A DNA stretch of 19,842 nucleotides from Ruminococcus sp. (GTDB taxonomy: Bacteria; Bacillota; Clostridia; Oscillospirales; Ruminococcaceae). Positions 15,649-19,842 of this stretch are shown piece after piece. Every line of letters starts with the position of its first letter. The stretch's first letter is position 1. The DNA lies in the NCBI GenBank assembly GCA_023667165.1, contig JAMPAO010000045.1:1-19842 (forward strand), read 5' to 3'. Under the pieces are notes generated by a model. It had not been told where the DNA came from, made no database searches, and saw only the letters and a program-made list of their open reading frames with translations. The translations under genes were made by a program, and so were the position numbers.

Positions 15649-17256
15649 ATGGATTTTCTTCAGGAACACCCGGGTATAATTGCCGCCGCCGTGATCGTAG
15701 CTGTCATTATCATTCTCGCGTCGGGTTATGTCAAGGCTCCGCCGGATAAGGCGTACATCATTTCGGGTCTGGGCAAAAAGGCAAGGGTAGTTATAGGAAA
15801 GGCTTCGGTAAAGATCCCGTTTTTCGAGCGCATGGATAAGCTGGATCTGAGTCTTATGTCCGTTGACGTGAAAACAGCGTCGGCTGTGCCTACGGCGGAT
15901 TATATTAACATTATGGTTGACGCAGCGGTAAATATCAAGGTATCTCTCGATCCCGCAGGCTTGGAGCTTGCACAGCAAAACTTCCTTAACAAGGAAAGGA
16001 TATACATAGTAGGCGTGGCAAGAGAGGTATTAGAGGGCAATATGCGTGAGATCGTAGGTACCATGGAGCTTAGGGATATGGTATCGAACCGTCAGAAATT
16101 CGCCGACAAGGTAAAGGAAAACGCCGCACCAGACCTTGCGAAGATGGGTCTGGACGTGGTTTCGTTCAATGTGCAGAACTTTACCGATTCCCAAGGGGTA
16201 ATAGATAATCTGGGTATCGACAATATTTCCAAGATACAAAAGGACGCGTCCATTGCAAGAGCGGTCGCCGACAGAGATGTTGCCGTGGCAAGAGCCGCCG
16301 CGGAAAAAGAGGCAAACGACGCCAAGGTTGCCGCAAGTCTGGAGATCGCCACAAAGCAGAACGATCTCGCCATTAAGCAGGCGGAGCTGAAAAAAGCCTC
16401 CGACATCAAAAAGGCTGAAGCTGACGCCGCTTATACAATTCAGCAGGAAGAGCAGCGCAAGCAGATAGAGATAACCACGGCGAACGCCAACATTGCCCGT
16501 CAGGAAAAGGAAGTAGAGCTTGAAACTCAGAAGATATCCATTCAGGAACGCCGACTTGATGCAGAGGTCAAAAAACAGGCGGAGGCAAAGAAATTCGAGC
16601 AGCAGCAGAGAGCGGACGCCGACCTGTACACCCGTCAGAAAGAGGCGGAAGCCAAGAAGTATGAGGATATTCAGAACGCCGAGGCTGAATTTGCCGTAAA
16701 GCAGAGGGAAGCGGAGGCTATGTATTACCTGGCGGAGCAGTCCGCAAAGGCTACAAGAGCTCAAGCCGAGGCGGCGAAGTTCGCGGCGCTGCAGCAAGCG
16801 GACGGAGTAAAGGCGCAGGGTCTTGCCCAGGCGGAAGCCATAAGAGCAAAGGCGCTTGCGGAGGCGGAAGGTCTGGACAAGAAAGCGGAGGCTATGCAGA
16901 AAATGCAGGAGGCGGCTATTCTCCAGATGTATTTCGACAAGCTGCCCGACATTGCGAAAGCGGTTGCCGAGCCTCTTTCCAAGATCGATTCCATTACCAT
17001 GTACGGCGACGGCAACACCGCAAAAATGGTGGGGGATATCACAGTTTCGGCTTCACAGATATCAAACGGACTGCTTGACGGCATGGGCATTTCCCTAAAA
17101 GACCTTATAAACAGCGTGCTTACGGGCAGAGCTGTGGGAGCGGGGATAAACGCCGCCAATGCTGCGGCTGACGGCGCTATCCGTGAAAGAGCTGCGGAAA
17201 GCGCACCGGCAAAGCCGGCGGCGGAAACGGTCATAAACGTTCCGCCCATGGAATAA
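15649..17256 (+). CDS. floT: Flotillin (SPFH-domain membrane scaffold protein)
   Basis: At 535 residues this is the long FloT/YuaG type. One hydrophobic segment (residues about 9-26) anchors it at the inner face of the membrane; residues about 27-200 form the SPFH domain with GYVKAPPDKAYIISGLG and the FNVQNFTD segment. Residues about 200-440 form the flotillin coiled coil, rich in Ala, Glu, Lys and Gln with repeated EAEA/KAEA units. The tail is Ala/Pro-rich. Flotillins gather in membrane microdomains and support signalling and transport proteins. The usual NfeD-type partner gene is not next to it; the neighbour downstream is an opposite-strand XRE regulator. A GGAGG ribosome site precedes the start. 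Function is by family, not from this sequence. Confidence 0.93.
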   Translation: MDFLQEHPGIIAAAVIVAVIIILASGYVKAPPDKAYIISGLGKKARVVIGKASVKIPFFERMDKLDLSLMSVDVKTASAVPTADYINIMVDAAVNIKVSLDPAGLELAQQNFLNKERIYIVGVAREVLEGNMREIVGTMELRDMVSNRQKFADKVKENAAPDLAKMGLDVVSFNVQNFTDSQGVIDNLGIDNISKIQKDASIARAVADRDVAVARAAAEKEANDAKVAASLEIATKQNDLAIKQAELKKASDIKKAEADAAYTIQQEEQRKQIEITTANANIARQEKEVELETQKISIQERRLDAEVKKQAEAKKFEQQQRADADLYTRQKEAEAKKYEDIQNAEAEFAVKQREAEAMYYLAEQSAKATRAQAEAAKFAALQQADGVKAQGLAQAEAIRAKALAEAEGLDKKAEAMQKMQEAAILQMYFDKLPDIAKAVAEPLSKIDSITMYGDGNTAKMVGDITVSASQISNGLLDGMGISLKDLINSVLTGRAVGAGINAANAAADGAIRERAAESAPAKPAAETVINVPPME

Positions 17257-17316
17257 GAATGGATCGGGGGCGTTGAGCGGCGGTCCCGGCACGACGCAGT
17301 ACCGTATAATAACATA

Positions 17317-17352
17317 GGCAAGAGGCGGGAATATCTGCCTCTTGCCCTTATT
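17317..17352. terminator. Terminator after flotillin gene
   Basis: A perfect 10-bp stem, GGCAAGAGGC (17317-17326) and its complement (17337-17346), is followed by CTTATTTTTC on the plus strand. It abuts the stop codon of the opposite-strand XRE gene, so it may also help end that transcript. Confidence 0.8.
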
Positions 17353-17683
17353 TTTCCTGCTCCTCCAGCAGCACGTCAAGCCGTTCAAGAAGACGTCCTT
17401 TCCGTTCGCCGTTCAGCGAACGGAATTTTTTTATCATTTCCGCTTCGGTATCCGGCAGATCGGAAATGTTCAGTCCCTTTTTACTGTTTGTACGTCCTGC
17501 GATGTAATCCAATGATACGCAATAAAAATCTGCCAATTTTATTGCGCAGTGAAAAGGTATTTCCCGTTTTCCGCTTTCGTAAAGCTGATATTGCTGTGTT
17601 GCGCAGTCTATCACACAGCAGACCTGCTTTTGCAGCAGATCCTTGTCTTCCCTTAGATCCCGCAGCCTTTGGTAATAATACAC
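17348..17683 (-). CDS. XRE-family helix-turn-helix regulator
   Basis: The 111-residue protein has an N-terminal HTH_3/Cro-type domain at residues about 4-63: LRDLREDKDLLQKQVCCVID, then QYQLYESGKREIPFHCAIKLADFYCVSLDYIAG, with the typical AxxxxLADFYxVSLDYI pattern. The remaining 48 residues are charged and helical (EAEMIKKFRSLNGERKGRLLERLDVLLEE), probably a dimer arm. The ligand is unknown. The ATG has an AAAGGAG site. It is divergent from a TM2-domain gene with which it shares a control region, suggesting it regulates both. Antitoxin-like partners are not visible. Confidence 0.9.
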   Translation of the reverse strand: MYYYQRLRDLREDKDLLQKQVCCVIDCATQQYQLYESGKREIPFHCAIKLADFYCVSLDYIAGRTNSKKGLNISDLPDTEAEMIKKFRSLNGERKGRLLERLDVLLEEQEK

Positions 17684-17698
17684 AAAAATCGCTCCTTT

Positions 17699-17805
17699 TG
17701 ATTGGTATATATTTAAATTTTATCATACAATCAAATAAATGTATTGACAATCATTCGGTTGTGTGATATTATGATATTAAAACAATCAATTGGATGTTTT
17801 AATAT
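17699..17805. promoter_or_regulatory. Shared divergent promoter region with CAATCA repeats
   Basis: Plus strand: TTGACA (17744-17749), 17 bases, TATTAT (17767-17772). Minus strand: TTGTCA (17745-17750), 17 bases, TATGAT (17722-17727). The two -35 hexamers overlap. CAATCA occurs at 17728-17733, 17748-17753 and 17783-17788, and inverted at 17699-17704. A perfect 11-bp inverted repeat (17774-17784/17795-17805) sits at the plus-strand start site. Confidence 0.75.
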
Positions 17806-17857
17806 ATGATATGCGGACAGGAGCATATATATATTGATTTGCGAAAGGAAGATCACA

Positions 17858-18298
17858 ATGCAGGAAATTTACGATATTGAAAAGAAAGAGCCGGAAACGG
17901 CGGTTGTCAGCGTTCAGCCGCCGGAGCAGACGCTGAATACCAAATTCTGCAAGCACTGCGGAGGACGTATACCTTCCGACGCCGTAATATGCACCCTTTG
18001 CGGCAGGCAGGTTGAGCAGATAGCGCAGTCTGCGGCTCAGCAGCCTCAGATCATCATCAATAACGAAAATGTAAACACCAACACAAACGTAAACTCGGCA
18101 GGGATTCACGGAAAAGCAAAAAACAAATGGGCGGCTTTTCTGCTGTGTCTGTTCGGAGGATATTTGGGACTTCATAAATTTTACGAGGGCAAGATAGGTA
18201 TGGGCGTTTTGTACCTGTGCACTGCGGGAGTGTTCGGTATCGGCTGGGTAGTTGATACTATCGTGCTGCTTTTCAAACCCAATCCTTATTATGTGTAA
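17858..18298 (+). CDS. Zinc-ribbon TM2-domain membrane protein
   Basis: The 146-residue protein begins with a variable acidic stretch, then a zinc ribbon with CKHCGG and CTLCGR (Cys31, Cys34, Cys45, Cys48). A Gln/Asn/Val-rich linker follows (residues about 55-80), and the TM2 domain covers about 85-140: two membrane helices with the GGYLGLHKFYEGK motif in the first and WVVDTIVLLF in the second. TM2 proteins of this kind are widespread and of unknown exact role. I chose the ATG at 17858 because GAAAGGAAG lies 8 bases upstream; a non-ATG start 8 codons earlier is less likely. It is divergent from the XRE gene and likely co-regulated. Confidence 0.87.
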   Translation: MQEIYDIEKKEPETAVVSVQPPEQTLNTKFCKHCGGRIPSDAVICTLCGRQVEQIAQSAAQQPQIIINNENVNTNTNVNSAGIHGKAKNKWAAFLLCLFGGYLGLHKFYEGKIGMGVLYLCTAGVFGIGWVVDTIVLLFKPNPYYV

Positions 18299-18310
18299 AA
18301 AATGTCCGTA

Positions 18311-18345
18311 AAAAAGCATGAACGTCCGGTTCGTGCTTTTTTTTT
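18311..18345 (+). terminator. Terminator of the TM2 gene
   Basis: A 13-bp stem (18311-18323 with 18329-18341, one T-G pair), loop GTCCG, then a run of nine T from 18337 to 18345, starting within the right arm. Confidence 0.9.
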
Positions 18346-18616
18346 GAAAAATATGAATATACCGCCTATGAATAATTTTTTTATGCAGTGAAATAATTAT
18401 AAAAAACAGACCTCGCCGGAAAACGGAGAAGCGCCGCATGAAGCAGCAATTTTTGCCGTAATGCAAAGTCCGTTTTCTGCGGCAATACAGAGGGTATTTC
18501 ATAATGCCCGATGTATCCGAGGGAAACGGACGAAGCGTTATGACAAAACGGCAGGTCAGACGGCGTTTCGGAATCTTCGGAGGAGGTCTGATATAAATTA
18601 TGAAAGGTTCACGCAT
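18346..18616. other. Repeat-rich intergenic region before spoVAD
   Basis: No supported gene. Inverted repeats GAAAACGGA/TCCGTTTTC (18419-18427/18469-18477) are seen, then the interspersed repeat copy. I found no convincing sigma-G promoter (GNATR...CATNNTA) here. The small frame 18504-18596, 30 codons ending GGGLI, is the counterpart of the one in copy 1 and is not confidently coding. Confidence 0.5.
18525..18597 (+). repeat. Interspersed repeat, copy 2
   Basis: Matches 21-93 in the same orientation at 60 of 73 bases, about 18.5 kb apart. The best-kept part is the 3' end, TTCGG...AGGAGGTCT.ATATAAA. It ends 19 bases before the spoVAD start, so it lies inside the presumed leader of that gene, although its AGGAGG is too far from the start to serve as the ribosome site. 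Confidence 0.7.
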
Positions 18617-19630
18617 ATGGCAAAGAGAATTACAAGAAACACATTCATCACCGAGTCGCCCCCCACTATACACAGCTATGCCGCCATTGCGGGCAGCAAA
18701 GAGGGAGATGGCCCTTTGGGCAAGCATTTCGATCAGATATATCAGGACGCTTATTTCGGTCAGGACACCTGGGAAAAAGCCGAGGGAGAGCTTCTGCGGC
18801 TGACGGTAATGAAAGCCGTTGAAAAGGGCGGACTTACTCCCGACGAGATAAACTTTATGTTTGCGGGGGATCTGCTTAACCAGTGTACCACAACATCCTA
18901 CGGTCTGCGGGATCTGGAAATACCCCTGCTGTGCGTTTACGGTGCATGCTCCACAATGTCGGAAAGCCTGCTTATGGCTTCGCTTATGACCGACAGCGGC
19001 CTTGGCGGAAACGTTATTGCCTGTACCTCCTCCCACTTCTGCTCGGCGGAGCGGCAGTTCCGTTTCCCCCTATCATACGGAGGAGTGCGCACTCCCACCG
19101 CCCAGTGGACCTGCACCGCTTCCGGCGCGGCTGTTATACGTCCTCACGACAGTACGGGTCCGTATGTAAAGGCTGCGACCATAGGCAAGATAGTCGATAT
19201 GGGCGTTACCGACGCCAACAATATGGGAGCGGCTATGGCGCCCGCTGCGGCTTATGTTATAAAAACTCATCTGAAGGATCGGAATATGTCTGCGGAGGAT
19301 TTCGACCTGATAATCACCGGAGATCTGGGAAGAGTAGGCGGCTCGCTGCTTATTGAGCTGCTGGAAAACGACGGGATAAGCATTTCCTCCCGCTACAAGG
19401 ACTGCGGCACCATGATATACGATTACGAAACGCAGGACGTTCATGCGGGCGGTTCGGGCTGCGGGTGCAGCGCTTCGGTTCTCTGCGGCTATTTTCTTGA
19501 CAAGGTAAAGTCGGGAGAACTTAAGAATATACTTTTCTGCGCCACCGGCGCGCTGATGTCCCCCACTATGTCCCAGCAGGGGGAGAGCATCCCGGGAATA
19601 TCCCATGCAGTCCACATTTCACACGCATAA
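18617..19630 (+). CDS. spoVAD: Stage V sporulation protein AD
   Basis: SpoVAD is a thiolase-fold protein that binds dipicolinic acid and belongs to the SpoVA channel of the inner spore membrane, needed for loading and release of the compound. The 337-residue length is standard. Motifs include FAGDLLNQC, YGACSTMSESL, TASGAAV, TGDLGRVGG and YKDCGTMIYDYETQDVHAGGSGCGC, and ATGALMSPTMSQQGESIPGI at the end. I chose the ATG at 18617-18619 (AAAGG upstream, MAKRITRNTF as family start); an open frame extends 52 codons further upstream but runs through the repeat. It is followed after 14 bases by spoVAE. The usual preceding spoVAC is not adjacent. Confidence 0.95.
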   Translation: MAKRITRNTFITESPPTIHSYAAIAGSKEGDGPLGKHFDQIYQDAYFGQDTWEKAEGELLRLTVMKAVEKGGLTPDEINFMFAGDLLNQCTTTSYGLRDLEIPLLCVYGACSTMSESLLMASLMTDSGLGGNVIACTSSHFCSAERQFRFPLSYGGVRTPTAQWTCTASGAAVIRPHDSTGPYVKAATIGKIVDMGVTDANNMGAAMAPAAAYVIKTHLKDRNMSAEDFDLIITGDLGRVGGSLLIELLENDGISISSRYKDCGTMIYDYETQDVHAGGSGCGCSASVLCGYFLDKVKSGELKNILFCATGALMSPTMSQQGESIPGISHAVHISHA

Positions 19631-19644
19631 GGAGGAAAAATCAA

Positions 19645-19842
19645 ATGTTTATGAATTATATATGGGCGTTTGTGATCGGAGGACTGTTCTGCGCTGCGGG
19701 ACAGGTGCTGATAGATTACACAAAGCTCACTCCCGCGAGGATATTGGTGATATATGTTGTTGCGGGAGTTGTTCTGGGCGCGTTCGAGGTGTACCGTCCT
19801 TTGATAGATTTTGCGGGAGCGGGGTCGACAGTCCCTCTTACC
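19645..19842 (+). CDS. spoVAE: Stage V sporulation protein AE, partial (cut at window end)
   Basis: Sixty-six codons are seen before the window ends. The protein starts MFMNYIWAFVIGGLFCAAGQ, and continues LIDYTKLTPARILVIYVVAG, then YRPLIDFAGAGSTVPLT, which are hallmarks of SpoVAE, a small multi-pass membrane subunit of the SpoVA dipicolinate channel. AAGGAGG lies 10 bases upstream of the ATG, overlapping the spoVAD stop, so the two genes are one transcription unit. The C-terminal half lies outside the window. Confidence 0.93.
   Translation, partial: MFMNYIWAFVIGGLFCAAGQVLIDYTKLTPARILVIYVVAGVVLGAFEVYRPLIDFAGAGSTVPLT

Noticed and set aside
18461..18616. N-terminal extension of SpoVAD by 52 residues
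   Set aside because: The sequence is basic, unlike SpoVAD, runs through the repeat copy, and the later ATG has a ribosome site and the family N-terminus.
17786..19036. Minus-strand frame of 416 codons across the TM2-spoVAD region
   Set aside because: It crosses a terminator, a repeat and two conserved plus-strand genes and has no domain.
1..19842. tRNA, rRNA or CRISPR arrays
   Set aside because: No cloverleaf, rRNA core motif or regularly spaced direct repeats were seen on reading either strand.

Overview
The window looks like a chromosomal segment of a spore-forming, low-to-moderate GC Firmicute of the class Clostridia, most plausibly Ruminococcaceae/Oscillospiraceae. The evidence is the GatCAB amidotransferase set, a single-chain clostridial-type PurL (about 1,235 residues), an OhrR closely resembling the Bacillus one, spoVAD and spoVAE, strong AGGAGG-type ribosome binding sites and sigma-A promoters. 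The family-level placement is inference. I see no rRNA, tRNA, CRISPR array, prophage or insertion sequence.

Layout. (1) 1-3,459: gatC-gatA-gatB on the minus strand, with a good promoter upstream and a bidirectional terminator downstream; the left edge carries one copy of an interspersed repeat. (2) 3,460-6,333: an AT-rich control region with a strong promoter, a ~270-nt structured leader and a large lipoprotein with a solute-binding-protein domain. (3) 6,334-6,540: a nested inverted-repeat element and a shared terminator. (4) 6,556-7,643 (minus): a TetR regulator overlapping a membrane protein gene. (5) 7,802-9,225 (minus): a compact peroxide-stress operon, glutathione peroxidase - TSCPD protein - OhrR, with a palindrome covering its promoter. 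(6) 9,226-9,686: no gene, but a perfect 16-bp hairpin. (7) 9,687-14,972 (minus): mtaB and purL. (8) 14,979-17,350 (plus): a Crh-like HPr protein without the PTS histidine, then a flotillin whose promoter carries two palindromes. (9) 17,348-18,345: a divergent XRE regulator / zinc-ribbon TM2 protein pair whose promoters share their -35 region. (10) 18,346-19,842: a repeat-rich gap with the second copy of the interspersed repeat, then spoVAD and a spoVAE cut by the window edge.

How the genes work together. GatCAB amidates Glu-tRNA(Gln) and/or Asp-tRNA(Asn); PurL is purine-synthesis step four; MtaB modifies tRNA; SpoVAD/SpoVAE belong to the channel that moves dipicolinic acid into spores. The accessory interest is regulatory: several self-contained regulator-target units (TetR/membrane protein, OhrR/Gpx/TSCPD, XRE/TM2) have candidate operators readable in the sequence. 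No clearly new defence or mobile system is visible. The most unusual items are the repeat pair, the OhrR operon without ohr, the His-less HPr, the operator-like palindromes at the flotillin promoter, and spoVAD without an adjacent spoVAC.
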